Source of the DNA: Palsa-506 sp963755815
GTDB lineage: Bacteria > Actinomycetota > Actinomycetes > Streptosporangiales > Streptosporangiaceae
Assembly (NCBI GenBank): GCA_963755815.1
Contig: CAVWLF010000026.1
Location: 558,001-622,000, forward strand
Reading direction: 5' to 3'
Length of the DNA stretch: 64,000 bases
Positions 1 to 8,047 of this stretch are shown here, piece by piece. The position numbers were made by a program, and so were the translations under genes. The stretch's first letter is position 1. Each line of letters opens with the position of its first letter. The notes under the pieces are model-generated. The model worked only from the letters and a program-made list of their open reading frames with translations. It searched no databases and had not been told where the DNA came from.

Positions 1-1
1 G

Positions 2-1399
2 GTGACCCGCATCCGCGACCTTGAGATCGATGAGGACGTCACGGAGAACCTGCTGAAGTCGCTGGAGCGGGAGCTGATGCGGACCCGGTTCGAGCCAGCC
101 GTCCGGCTCGAAGTGGAAGAGTCGATCTCCGCCGACGTGCTCGACCGGCTGGTGACCGAGCTGGATGTGCATCCGCGTGCGGTCTACCGGCTGTCCGCGC
201 CGCTTGACCTGTCCGGCCTGTCCGCGATCGCCGACCTGGACATCCGCCAGCTGAAATACCCGGCCTTCGTGCCATCAGAGACCGCGCTGCCGCAGGACAC
301 CAGCGTCTTCGCCGCACTCGCCGACCATGACGTGCTGGTGCATCACCCCTATGACTCCTTCACCGCGAGCGTGCAGCGCCTGGTGGTTTCCGCCGCGGCG
401 GATCCCCGGGTGCTGGCGATCAAGCACACGCTCTACCGGACCAGCGGCGACTCGGAGATCGTCGATGCGCTCATCGACGCGGCCGAGGCCGGCAAGCAGG
501 TGGTGGTGGTGGTGGAGATCAAGGCCCGCGGTGACGAGCGGGCCAACATCGCCTGGGCGCGCAAGCTGGAGGAAGCCGGCTGCCATGTCGTCTACGGATT
601 CGTCGGCCTGAAGACCCACTGCAAGATGGTGCTGATAGTGCGCGAGTACGCCGACGGGTCGCTCCGCCGCTTCTGCCACATCGGCACCGGGAACTATCAC
701 CCGAAGACGGCTCGCCTGTACGAGGATTTCGGCCTGCTCACGGCCGACAAGACCGTGGGCGAGGACGTCACCGACCTGTTCAATCATCTCACCGGCTACA
801 GCCGGAAGAGCGACTACCGGCGGCTGCTCGTCGCCCCGGAGCGGGTCCGGGCCGGCCTGGTCGAGCAGATCGAGCAGCAGGCCCAGCGCAGCCGCGATGG
901 CCTGCCCGCGCGCATCCGGATGAAGTGCAACGCGATCATCGACGAGGCGACCATCGACTCGCTGTACCGCGCGTCGCAGGCGGGCGTGCCCATCGACCTG
1001 TGGGTGCGCGGGATCTGCGCGCTGCGGCCGGGCGTCCCCGGCATGTCCGAGACGATCCGGGTTCGCAGCATCGTTGGCCGGTTCCTTGAGCACTCGCGGA
1101 TTTACACCTTCGGCACCGGGCGGAGGGGCGAGCCGGGCGACGTCTGGATCGGCAGCGCCGATCTCATGCACCGGAATCTGGACCGGCGGGTCGAGCTTCT
1201 GGTCCGCGTCACCGACCGGGCGCAGCAGGCCGAGCTGCGCGGGCTCATCGCGGAGGCGATGGATGAGCGCACGGCGTCCTGGTGGCTTGATTCCGATGGC
1301 GGGTGGACCAGGCATCACCGGGACGCCGATGGCGCGCCCTTGCGCGATCTGCAGAGCCACCTGATCAGGGTCCGGCAGGGCCGGGCCACTGATGCCTGA
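2..1399 (+). CDS. ppk: Polyphosphate kinase 1, C-terminal two thirds (5' end outside window)
   Basis: Makes inorganic polyphosphate reversibly from ATP in the cytoplasm. The visible 465 residues hold the two phospholipase-D-like catalytic domains of PPK1. The motif GLKTHCK carries the histidine equivalent to the autophosphorylated His of the E. coli enzyme. A second histidine motif, HSRIYTF followed by GSADLMHRNLDRRVE, lies near the end. PPK1 is usually about 700 residues, so the N-terminal and head domains must lie upstream; the GTG at base 2 is an internal codon and not the true start. The stop overlaps the next gene (a Nudix protein) by 8 bases. The ppk-mutT1 pairing is common in actinobacteria and suggests co-transcription. 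The family assignment is certain. Confidence 0.95.
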   Translation: MTRIRDLEIDEDVTENLLKSLERELMRTRFEPAVRLEVEESISADVLDRLVTELDVHPRAVYRLSAPLDLSGLSAIADLDIRQLKYPAFVPSETALPQDTSVFAALADHDVLVHHPYDSFTASVQRLVVSAAADPRVLAIKHTLYRTSGDSEIVDALIDAAEAGKQVVVVVEIKARGDERANIAWARKLEEAGCHVVYGFVGLKTHCKMVLIVREYADGSLRRFCHIGTGNYHPKTARLYEDFGLLTADKTVGEDVTDLFNHLTGYSRKSDYRRLLVAPERVRAGLVEQIEQQAQRSRDGLPARIRMKCNAIIDEATIDSLYRASQAGVPIDLWVRGICALRPGVPGMSETIRVRSIVGRFLEHSRIYTFGTGRRGEPGDVWIGSADLMHRNLDRRVELLVRVTDRAQQAELRGLIAEAMDERTASWWLDSDGGWTRHHRDADGAPLRDLQSHLIRVRQGRATDA

Positions 1400-1898
1400 C
1401 CGGAGAGCCGCGGCGATCCGTGCGGCCGGCGCAGTACTGTCGCGCCGCGGGGAGCAGGGCGATGAGGTAGCCCTGATCCACCGCGGCCGCTACAACGACT
1501 GGAGCCTCCCGAAGGGCAAGCGCGAGCCGGGCGAGCACGTGCTGGAAACGGCCGTGCGCGAGGTAGCGGAGGAGACCGGGATCCGGGTGATCCTGGGCCG
1601 GCATCTCGGCCAGACCCGGTATCAGAGCCTCGGCCGGGCCAAGCGGGTCGACTACTGGGCGGCGCGGCCGGCTGACCCGGACGCCGTTCCCGGCTTCGTC
1701 CCGAACGACGAGGTCGACGTGCTGGAATGGACTGCCGTCCCGGCGGCGCGCGAGCAGGCTGAGCTACCGGCGGGACGTGTCGCTGCTGGCCGAGCTGGCC
1801 AGCGGGCCGGCCGAGACCGTTCCGCTCATCCTGCTGCGGCATGCGTCCGCGGGGAGCAAGCGAACCTGGCCCGGCGCGGACCTCGACCGGCCGCTTGA
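1392..1898 (+). CDS. mutT1: MutT1-type protein, Nudix domain part (frame broken after about base 1755)
   Basis: Nudix hydrolase domain, probably cleaning oxidised nucleotides or nucleoside polyphosphates. A complete Nudix box (G-x5-E-x7-REVAEETGI) lies at residues 42-64. Homology stops at about residue 121 (base 1755); the remaining residues up to 1898 are out-of-frame sequence rich in Ala, Gly and Arg. In mycobacterial MutT1 the Nudix domain is followed in the same polypeptide by a histidine phosphatase domain. That domain is present here, but one frame later. Removing one base near 1755 restores the family-like junction ARERLSYRRDV. The ATG at 1392 overlaps the ppk stop, suggesting translational coupling. 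As written, the gene gives a truncated Nudix protein. Confidence 0.85.
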   Translation: MPDRRAAAIRAAGAVLSRRGEQGDEVALIHRGRYNDWSLPKGKREPGEHVLETAVREVAEETGIRVILGRHLGQTRYQSLGRAKRVDYWAARPADPDAVPGFVPNDEVDVLEWTAVPAAREQAELPAGRVAAGRAGQRAGRDRSAHPAAACVRGEQANLARRGPRPAA

Positions 1899-2298
1899 CC
1901 CGGGCGGCGCCGCCGACGCCGAGCGCATCGCCGGGCTGCTGTCCTGCTTCGGCTCGTGCCGCGTGATCACTTCCGCCGCGGAGCGCTGCGTGGCGACCGT
2001 CCGGCCGTACGCGGCCCGGACCGGCGCGGTGATCGAGACGGAAGCCGAGTTCACGGTGTCGGCGAGCGGGGGCACGACCGCTGTGCTCAAGCGGGCGGGG
2101 CAGATTGCTGACGACGGCCTGCCGACGGTCATCTGCGGTCACGGCGAGAACCTGCAGCCAATCCTGCAGGCAATCTGCGCGCGCCTGGGCGCCCGCCCGC
2201 CGGGCGGCCCGCCGCTCCGCAAGGCGGCCTGGTGGGTGCTGCACGCCGCCAGCGGTGCGCTGGCCGGCGCCGAGCGCTATCACCCCGCGGATACCTGA
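1777..2298 (+). CDS. Histidine phosphatase (SixA-like) domain of the split MutT1 protein
   Basis: Phosphoglycerate-mutase-like histidine phosphatase domain of about 170 residues. The RH motif (LLRHASAG) near residue 20 holds the phospho-accepting histidine, and a second catalytic histidine is in ICGHGENL. The frame is open upstream as far as the break near base 1755, and the residues before the GTG at 1777 (LSYRRDV) match the usual interdomain linker of MutT1. This is therefore most likely the C-terminal half of the preceding Nudix protein and not an independent gene. If the break is real, the GTG at 1777 would have to act as its own start; no good ribosome binding site is visible there. Confidence 0.75.
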   Translation: MSLLAELASGPAETVPLILLRHASAGSKRTWPGADLDRPLDPGGAADAERIAGLLSCFGSCRVITSAAERCVATVRPYAARTGAVIETEAEFTVSASGGTTAVLKRAGQIADDGLPTVICGHGENLQPILQAICARLGARPPGGPPLRKAAWWVLHAASGALAGAERYHPADT

Positions 2299-2323
2299 CC
2301 GCCCGGCGGGTTCAGGCGCCTGC

Positions 2324-2932
2324 TTACCCCGGCAGGCCGGCCGGGGTCCAGTCCAGCGTCGGCGGCAGCGCCCCTTCGAAGATCAGCAGCCAGCGCTTGA
2401 GCTCGGGCCCGATACCGCCGCTGAAGCCGCCGAGCCCGTTGCCGGCCACCACGCGATGGCAGGGCACGATCACCGGCACCGGGTTCGAGCCCATGATCTG
2501 GCCGACCGTCCGGGCGGGCAGCGTTACCGCTGCGGCCGTCCCGGCGGCCGCGGTCCGGTCCGGGGCCGCCTCCCCGTCGGCGACCCCGGCCCGCTGCACG
2601 ACCCCGGCCCGGCGGGCCAGCGCGCCGTACGTGATCGTGTTGCCGTAGCCGACCGAGTCGAAGAGCACCGAGAGGACCCGGTACTGCAGCGGCGAGACCG
2701 CACTCCAGTCGATCGGCAGGTCGAACGCGCGCCGCTGCCCGGCGAAGTACTCGGACAGCTGGCCGCACGCCTGCCGGAGTAGTTCCGGCCGGGTTTCGGG
2801 CGAATCGCCCGGGGGGCCGGCCGCGGCCCGCGGCGGGCCGCCGAACCGGACTGCGGCCAGGCCGGTCTCGCTGCAGCCCACTGACAGCCGGCCGGCCGGG
2901 GTGTCGATCGTGGTCCAGGAGAGCGCGGTCAC
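2324..2932 (-). CDS. ogt: Methylated-DNA--protein-cysteine methyltransferase (MGMT/Ogt)
   Basis: Suicide DNA repair protein that transfers alkyl groups from O6-alkylguanine to its own cysteine. The active-site motif PCHRVV has the acceptor cysteine at residue 158, followed by the usual GLGGFSGG loop. An N-terminal ribonuclease-like domain covers roughly residues 1-75 and the wHTH-like C-terminal domain starts near residue 80. Residues 112-139 form an Ala/Thr-rich insertion between the helix-turn-helix part (YGNTITYGALARRAG) and RTVGQIMG that family members normally lack; it brings the protein to 202 residues. The start is a GTG at 2932. It stands alone, divergent from the DUF2695 gene. Confidence 0.9.
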   Translation of the reverse strand: MTALSWTTIDTPAGRLSVGCSETGLAAVRFGGPPRAAAGPPGDSPETRPELLRQACGQLSEYFAGQRRAFDLPIDWSAVSPLQYRVLSVLFDSVGYGNTITYGALARRAGVVQRAGVADGEAAPDRTAAAGTAAAVTLPARTVGQIMGSNPVPVIVPCHRVVAGNGLGGFSGGIGPELKRWLLIFEGALPPTLDWTPAGLPG

Positions 2933-3033
2933 CCTGCCATTCTGCCGGACCGGGGGCGCGGCTGACGGCCGGGAATGTCGGCAGCCGGCGATAGAAATGC
3001 CTCAGCAAAGTCACCGGACCGGGAGGAGCGGCC

Positions 3034-3384
3034 ATGACGGAGAACGTGGCGGACGCGGTGGAAGCCGAGATTGTGGCGCTGTCATCCCGGCTGACCGAGC
3101 CGGGGGAGCGCGAGTGCCTGCGCTGCTTCCTGCTCCGGATGCTGGCGGAGTTCGGCTGCGACAACACCTGCCGGTGGACCACGAGGTGGCGGGATCTGCG
3201 ATCGCCGGAAGCGAGGGGCCTGATCCGGCGGCTGGGCCGCCTGGGCGGCTACTGCGACTGCGAAGTGATCTTCAATGTCTACCCGTACTACCCGGAGGCA
3301 GGCCGGCTGCTGCCGTGCGCCGGGGTGCTGCGGGCCGGTTCCTCGGTGCCCTGCGATCTGACCAGGCTGCGCCGGACCGCCTGA
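3034..3384 (+). CDS. DUF2695 family protein
   Basis: Small cytoplasmic protein of 116 residues. It matches the DUF2695 pattern: a CLRCFLLRML segment, an FGCDNTCRWT segment, and GGYCDCEVIFNVY. The conserved cysteines (CxxC, GCD, YCDCE) suggest metal binding, but no function is established for this family. The start ATG at 3034 has a strong Shine-Dalgarno sequence (GGGAGGAG) about 5 bases upstream. The gene faces the convergent RNase D gene 15 bases downstream. Confidence 0.8.
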   Translation: MTENVADAVEAEIVALSSRLTEPGERECLRCFLLRMLAEFGCDNTCRWTTRWRDLRSPEARGLIRRLGRLGGYCDCEVIFNVYPYYPEAGRLLPCAGVLRAGSSVPCDLTRLRRTA

Positions 3385-3399
3385 CCGGGCCGGGCGGCC

Positions 3400-4773
3400 T
3401 CAGTCCGCTTCCTCGATGACCCGCAGCAGCGCGCCGGAGACTGGCACGGCCGTTATCTCGGATTGCCATGGGCGGGCGCCGTAGCGGATCAGGTCGGCGC
3501 TGACCGCGGACGGGCTCACCGGATCGGGCGGCTGCCACGCTAGCCTGCGCACGGCGTCCGGCGGCAGCAGGTTCTCGGTCGGCAGCCCGTGCTCGTCCGC
3601 CAGCGCCGCGACGGCGGCCCGGACGGCCGTCAGCCGGGTGGCCGCGACCGGGTCGCGCTCCGGCCAGCGGTGCGCGGGCGGCGGCCCGTCGCCGACCGGG
3701 GCGGACGCTTCGGGCAGCGCGGGCTCCGGCTCGGCCCTGGCCCGCCCGATCGCCCGCAGCCAGTTGGCGGTGTACCGGCGGGCGCCCCGGCCGCCGAAGC
3801 CCGGGATCCCGGCCAGGCCGGCCGCGTCCCGGGGCTGGGACCGCGCGGCCTCGATGATCGCCACGTCCTGCAGGACCCTGGTCGGCGACAGGTCACGCTG
3901 CCGGGCGATCCGGTCGCGTTCCAGCCACAGCTCGCGGACCACGGCGAGGCCACGCCGGTTGCGGACGCGATGTATTCCGGAGGTGCGGCGCCACGGATCG
4001 GTGCGGGGCGGCGGGGGACCGGCCGCGAGGATGGCCGCGAATTCCTGCCGCGCCCATTCGGACTTGCCCTGCACCCGAAGCTGCTGCGCGAGCGCATCGC
4101 GCAGCTCGACCAGCACCTCGACGTCGAGCGCCGCGTAGAGCAGCCACTCAGCGGGCAGCGGCCGGGTGGACCAGTCGGCCGCCGAGTGGCTCTTCTCCAG
4201 GGCCAGCCCGAGTACCTCCTCGACCAGGGTGCCGAGCCCCACCCGCGGATAGCCGAGCAGCCGCCCGGCCAGTTCGGTGTCGAACAGGCGCCGGGGCCGG
4301 TAGCCGATCTCCGTCAGGCAGGGCAGATCCTGCGACGCCGCGTGCAGCACGGCCTCGGCATCGGCCAGCGCGCGGTCGATGCCGGAAAGATCAGGACAGG
4401 CGACCGGGTCGATCAGGACCGTTCCGGCGCCCCGGCGCCGGAACTGCACCAGGAAGGCCCGGTGCCCGTAGCGGAAGCCGGAGGCGCGCTCCGCGTCGAC
4501 CGCGACCGGGCCGGTGCCCGCCGCCAGCGACCGGGCCGCCGCATCGAGGGCGTCCGCGGTCACCACGAGCGGGGGCATCCCGTCGCGGGGGGCGAGCAGG
4601 GGCACGGCCGCGTTTTCCGGGGCCTCGTTTTCCGGGGCCTCGTTTTCCGCTGCTTCGGTCTCCGCGGCTTCGGTCTCCGCCGTGGCGCCGTCCGCCGCCG
4701 TGGCCAGCTCCGGCCCGCTCGCGCCAGGCTCGGGCCGCTCGGCAGCCGGCCCGGGCCGGCCAGCGCCCGTCAC
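3400..4773 (-). CDS. rnd: Ribonuclease D (3'-5' exonuclease with HRDC domain)
   Basis: DEDD-family 3'-5' exoribonuclease acting on tRNA and other RNA 3' ends. The first exonuclease motif is VAVDAERASGFRYGHRA, a later one is in RRLFDTELAGRLLG, and the HRDC region spans roughly residues 270-350. I take the GTG at 4773 as the start, because its GTGA overlaps the DUF3000 stop codon at 4770-4772, an arrangement typical of coupled genes. The frame itself is open further upstream and runs into DUF3000 coding sequence. The N-terminal 60 residues are a low-complexity linker rich in Glu, Ala, Asn and Pro, encoded by a 15-bp tandem array (4611-4685). The expected product is 457 residues. Confidence 0.88.
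   Translation of the reverse strand: MTGAGRPGPAAERPEPGASGPELATAADGATAETEAAETEAAENEAPENEAPENAAVPLLAPRDGMPPLVVTADALDAAARSLAAGTGPVAVDAERASGFRYGHRAFLVQFRRRGAGTVLIDPVACPDLSGIDRALADAEAVLHAASQDLPCLTEIGYRPRRLFDTELAGRLLGYPRVGLGTLVEEVLGLALEKSHSAADWSTRPLPAEWLLYAALDVEVLVELRDALAQQLRVQGKSEWARQEFAAILAAGPPPPRTDPWRRTSGIHRVRNRRGLAVVRELWLERDRIARQRDLSPTRVLQDVAIIEAARSQPRDAAGLAGIPGFGGRGARRYTANWLRAIGRARAEPEPALPEASAPVGDGPPPAHRWPERDPVAATRLTAVRAAVAALADEHGLPTENLLPPDAVRRLAWQPPDPVSPSAVSADLIRYGARPWQSEITAVPVSGALLRVIEEAD
4611..4685 (-). repeat. 15-bp tandem array, five units, in the RNase D N-terminal linker
   Basis: Five consecutive 15-base units. The first two are identical (4611-4625 and 4626-4640) and the next three diverge (4641-4655, 4656-4670, 4671-4685). 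In the reading strand they encode repeated Glu-Ala/Pro-Glu/Asn pentapeptides. Length changes in whole units would keep the frame. Confidence 0.85.
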
Positions 4774-5481
4774 CGCTGCCGCCGGCCGCGCGGGCGCCGC
4801 AGCGCGCTGACCCCGGCGGCCAGCGGAGGCAGGCCGGCCGCGGCGCAGAGCGCATCGCACCAGGCGGCGACGTGGCCGTCCAGCCCGAGCCCGCCCGGCT
4901 CGCCGTCCGCGCCGTCCGCCCGCCGCCGTCGGCCGCGCGCCGTCCGGCCGCACGCCGTCCGGCCATGGGCAGGCCGGTGACCAGGAAGCCCGCAGCTCGA
5001 ACTCGGTCGTGGCCGGCTCGCCCTGCTTCGCGCCGAAGCCCTCCGTTACCACCCGGGTAACCGTCCCGCTGGTCTGCTGGTAGCCGACCGCCCGGGCATC
5101 GAGCGCCTCGGTCAGCCAGCTCCAGCCGACCTCGCCGACCATCGGATCGGCCGCGATCTCGGGCTCAAGATCGACGCGGATATGGGCGATGATCCGGAAC
5201 GGCCCGCCCCAGCCCCGCTGCCCGGCCGGATCATAAAGCAGCACGAACCGGCCCCAGCCCACGTCGCCATCGGCGCCCTGCACGGTGACGGCGACCGACG
5301 CGGCGTACGGCGCGAGCTTCCTCGGGGCCGGCTCCTGCTCGAACGTCAGCTCCGGCCGCAGCCCGCGCTGCCTGGCCAGGCCAGCCTCAAGATCGCTGAT
5401 GGCCGAGCGGAACGTCGCCGCGGGCCCGCTCGCCTCATCGCCGCCGGCCCCGGTGCTGTCCGTTCCCCCCGCAGGCCTCAT
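4770..5481 (-). CDS. DUF3000 family protein, frame broken between about 4900 and 4990
   Basis: Actinobacteria-specific protein of unknown function, normally about 200 residues and commonly next to RNase D and hemE, as here. The N-terminal part reads in one frame from the ATG at 5481 through FELRASWSP. The conserved C-terminal part (VAAWCDALCAAAGLPP, then GVSALRRPRG) lies in another frame and ends with TGA at 4770-4772. The interval is 712 bases, one base more than a multiple of three. The switch falls in a GC-rich stretch of imperfect 13-17 bp repeats (about 4905-4985), a likely place for slippage or assembly error. Without the break the product would be about 236 residues. It probably forms an operon with rnd. 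Confidence 0.75.
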
Positions 5482-5512
5482 GGTCTGAGCGTACGGCGCG
5501 AGCGCGGGGCCT

Positions 5513-5752
5513 TCATGCCACCCGGTCGCGGAGATGGTCATGGCGGCCGGGCACCCGGCTTGCTGCACCGGCCGCGGCGACAACGCCGATCAGCAGCGCG
5601 GTGCCGCACGCCGTGCAGGACCATTCGGGGCACTGGCCATCGGGTGAATCCGGGCAGCCGCCGTCCTCCGGGTGGTGCTGCTCGAACGGCCGGCCCGAGC
5701 CGCAGTCGGGGCAGTATCCGACCATTTCGGTCATCGGGAACATCTGGGTCAT
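5513..5752 (-). CDS. Small zinc-ribbon-like protein
   Basis: A 79-residue product. The ATG at 5752 is preceded by GAGGAG at good spacing, which decides the start against longer upstream options in the same frame. It has two CxxC pairs (CPDC and CTAC) about 40 residues apart plus two extra cysteines between, typical of a zinc ribbon, and an acidic His/Glu/Asp segment (HHPEDGGCPDSPDG). The C-terminal 30 residues are basic. No named family is recognised. It lies upstream of and on the same strand as DUF3000, so it may be the first gene of that operon. Confidence 0.55.
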   Translation of the reverse strand: MTQMFPMTEMVGYCPDCGSGRPFEQHHPEDGGCPDSPDGQCPEWSCTACGTALLIGVVAAAGAASRVPGRHDHLRDRVA

Positions 5753-5932
5753 CTGCCATCTCCTCGCCAGGCTCCCGTTGATGCTGGCACGCCGGGGACC
5801 CCGCGGTGCGGATCTGCGACGGCGTGTCACCGGGCGTTTCCGCGGAAACGCAAGCAGCAAGCCGCATGCCGGGCCCCGCGGGCCCGGCTGAGAGGCCGCC
5901 AGGGCAGGGGAGTCCTGTGAGACCATCAGCAG

Positions 5933-6994
5933 GTGACATCGAAGACGGAGGAATCGAAGACGGGGGAATCGACGTTCCTGCGCGCTTGCTTCCGGAAGCC
6001 AGTGCCTCGCACGCCGGTCTGGTTCATGCGCCAGGCCGGGCGGTCACTGCCCGAGTACCGGGATGCCCGGGCCGGCACGCCGATGCTCAAGGCCTGCGCG
6101 CAGCCTGACCTGATCACCGAATTCACGCTGCAGCCGCTGCGCAGGTACGCGGTGGACGCCGCGATCCTGTTCAGCGACATCGTGGTCCCGCTGCGGGCCA
6201 TCGGGGTCGGCATCGACATCGCCCCGGGGATCGGGCCGGTGGTGGAGAGCCCGATCCGGGGTGAGCTGGACCTGGCCCGGCTGCGCAACCTGCAGCCCGA
6301 CGACGTCCCGTTCGTGACCGAGGCGGTCACCACGCTGGTCGCCGAGCTCGGTGACACGCCGCTGATCGGGTTCGCCGGCGGCCCGTTCACCCTCGCCTCC
6401 TACCTGGTCGACGGCGGTCCGTCCAAGAGCTTCGACCGGACCAAGTCGCTGATGTACGGGAACCCGAAGCTGTGGAATGACCTGCTCACCAGGCTGGCCG
6501 ACATCACCATCGCCTTCCTGGGCGTCCAGGTCGCGGCCGGCGCCCGCGCCGTGCAGTTGTTCGACTCCTGGGCCGGCACGATCAGCCCGGAGGACTACCG
6601 CCGCTCGGTGCTGCCGCACAGCAGGCGGATCTTCGAGGCGCTGGCCCCCTCCGGAGTGCCCAGGATTCACTTCGGGGTCGGCACCAGCGAGCTGCTGGGG
6701 CTGCTGGGCGAGGCGGGCGCGGACGTGGTCGGGGTGGACTGGCGGATCCCGCTGGACGAGGCGGCCCGCCGGGTCGAGCCGGGCAAGGCGCTGCAGGGCA
6801 ACCTGGACCCGGCGATCCTGCTCGCCCCGTGGGAGGTGGTGGAGGCCAGGGCGCGGGAGGTGCTCGAGCGCGGCCGCACGGCCGAGGGCCACATCTTCAA
6901 CCTTGGTCACGGCGTGCTGCCGGATACGGACCCCGGCGTCCTCGCCCGGCTGACCGACCTGGTGCATGAGGAGTCGGTCCGGCTCGCCCGCTAG
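5933..6994 (+). CDS. hemE: Uroporphyrinogen decarboxylase
   Basis: Converts uroporphyrinogen III to coproporphyrinogen III in the cytoplasm. At 353 residues it has the usual length. The N-terminal signature WFMRQAGRSLPEYR carries the arginines that hold the substrate, FSDIVVPL carries the catalytic aspartate, and GFAGGPFTLASYL and the C-terminal FNLGHGVLPDTDP are also conserved. The start is GTG at 5933. Its stop TAG shares the palindrome CTAG with the stop of the convergent DUF4349 gene. It supplies the substrate for the haem branch that continues with hemY (11142) and hemQ (15797). Confidence 0.97.
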   Translation: MTSKTEESKTGESTFLRACFRKPVPRTPVWFMRQAGRSLPEYRDARAGTPMLKACAQPDLITEFTLQPLRRYAVDAAILFSDIVVPLRAIGVGIDIAPGIGPVVESPIRGELDLARLRNLQPDDVPFVTEAVTTLVAELGDTPLIGFAGGPFTLASYLVDGGPSKSFDRTKSLMYGNPKLWNDLLTRLADITIAFLGVQVAAGARAVQLFDSWAGTISPEDYRRSVLPHSRRIFEALAPSGVPRIHFGVGTSELLGLLGEAGADVVGVDWRIPLDEAARRVEPGKALQGNLDPAILLAPWEVVEARAREVLERGRTAEGHIFNLGHGVLPDTDPGVLARLTDLVHEESVRLAR

Positions 6995-7980
6995 CTGGCC
7001 GGGGTCGGGCTGGACCTGCGCCGCAGCACCCGCCGCCGGCCACGGTAGGCGATACCGCCGGCCAGCGCGATGATCACGGCGAACGGGAGGACTGCACCCG
7101 CGGCGGTCAGCAGCCAGGACGTGGCTACCCGCAGTGAGCGCCAGCCCGCGGAAAGGCCGGCCACGAATCCATGTGACCGCTTTTTGGCCATAACGGATGG
7201 TGCGTGCTTACTCACCAGCCGCAGCGACACGGTCGCGTAGGTGGTCTCATGGGCGAGTGCGCGCTGCTGGGCCTGCAGCGCCTCGAGCGAGGTCTCCTCG
7301 GCGTTGATCTGGTTCTGCACGTTGAGCAGGCCGTTGACCGAGCCGGCCCGCCTGAGCAGGGCCCGCAGTTGGGTGATCGCGGCCTGCGCCGATGTCACCC
7401 GGCTGTTCACGTCGGCGACCTCCCCGGTGACATCCTGCGCCTGCTGGGATAGCGCGGCCTGGCTGCCGAGCGTGGTGGACAACTGGCGGAGCGTGGCGCC
7501 GTACGCGGCGACCGGGATCTTGAGCTGCAGGCTGACCGTGGCGCGGGCGTGGTTAGGCGGGTGGAGCAGGGCCTGCTCGCTGGCCACGTAGCCGCCGGTG
7601 GCGGTGACGATGCTGGTCGCCAGCGTGGCCGCCCGGGCCACGTTCGCCGCCCGCACGGTCAGCCCGGCCGTGTAGATGATGCTCCGGCTGGGCACGACCA
7701 GCCGGGCCGTGGTGGCCGGCGAGGATCGGCCCGGCCCGCGCGGCACCGCCGGCACCGCCGGCGCCGCCAGCGGGGCCTCGCCGCCGCCCGTCGCCGTGCT
7801 CCCGGCCGACCCGCTGACGGTGCCGTGCCGGGGGGAAGACGCGCCGAAGGAGGCTGATCCGGAGGTTCCGCCCGAGCATCCGGCCAGCAGCAGGCTGGCG
7901 CCGGAGATCGCGACGGCGATGCCAAGTGCGGTAGCGCGTGCTCCCGTGCGGGAGGGCAAAGCCAGGACGTTGGTGTTCAT
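6991..7980 (-). CDS. DUF4349 lipoprotein with C-terminal membrane anchor
   Basis: Envelope protein of 329 residues. The ATG at 7980 starts a lipoprotein signal with lipobox LLAGC (Cys35), followed by a Gly/Ser/Thr-rich tether. The central DUF4349 region has the pattern of paired beta strands around a coiled coil (QDVTGEVADVNSRVTSAQAAITQLRALL, then a second helix with NQINAEETSLEALQAQ). A transmembrane helix lies near residues 290-312, followed by an Arg-rich cytoplasmic tail. Function in this family is unknown. It converges on hemE with overlapping stops. Confidence 0.85.
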   Translation of the reverse strand: MNTNVLALPSRTGARATALGIAVAISGASLLLAGCSGGTSGSASFGASSPRHGTVSGSAGSTATGGGEAPLAAPAVPAVPRGPGRSSPATTARLVVPSRSIIYTAGLTVRAANVARAATLATSIVTATGGYVASEQALLHPPNHARATVSLQLKIPVAAYGATLRQLSTTLGSQAALSQQAQDVTGEVADVNSRVTSAQAAITQLRALLRRAGSVNGLLNVQNQINAEETSLEALQAQQRALAHETTYATVSLRLVSKHAPSVMAKKRSHGFVAGLSAGWRSLRVATSWLLTAAGAVLPFAVIIALAGGIAYRGRRRVLRRRSSPTPAS

Positions 7981-8047
7981 GCTGGTCGGACGCACGCGCC
8001 GGGCGCCAGGTTCCGGACTCGGCGATAATCGGCCGGCAAGCGCGCTA

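Noticed and set aside
275..1360. 361-codon open frame on the minus strand inside ppk
   Set aside because: Antisense shadow of a clear PPK1 gene; composition follows the mirrored codons and no family pattern appears.
3589..4980. 463-codon plus-strand frame opposite RNase D/DUF3000
   Set aside because: Shadow frame rich in Arg, Pro and Gly; the real genes are on the minus strand.
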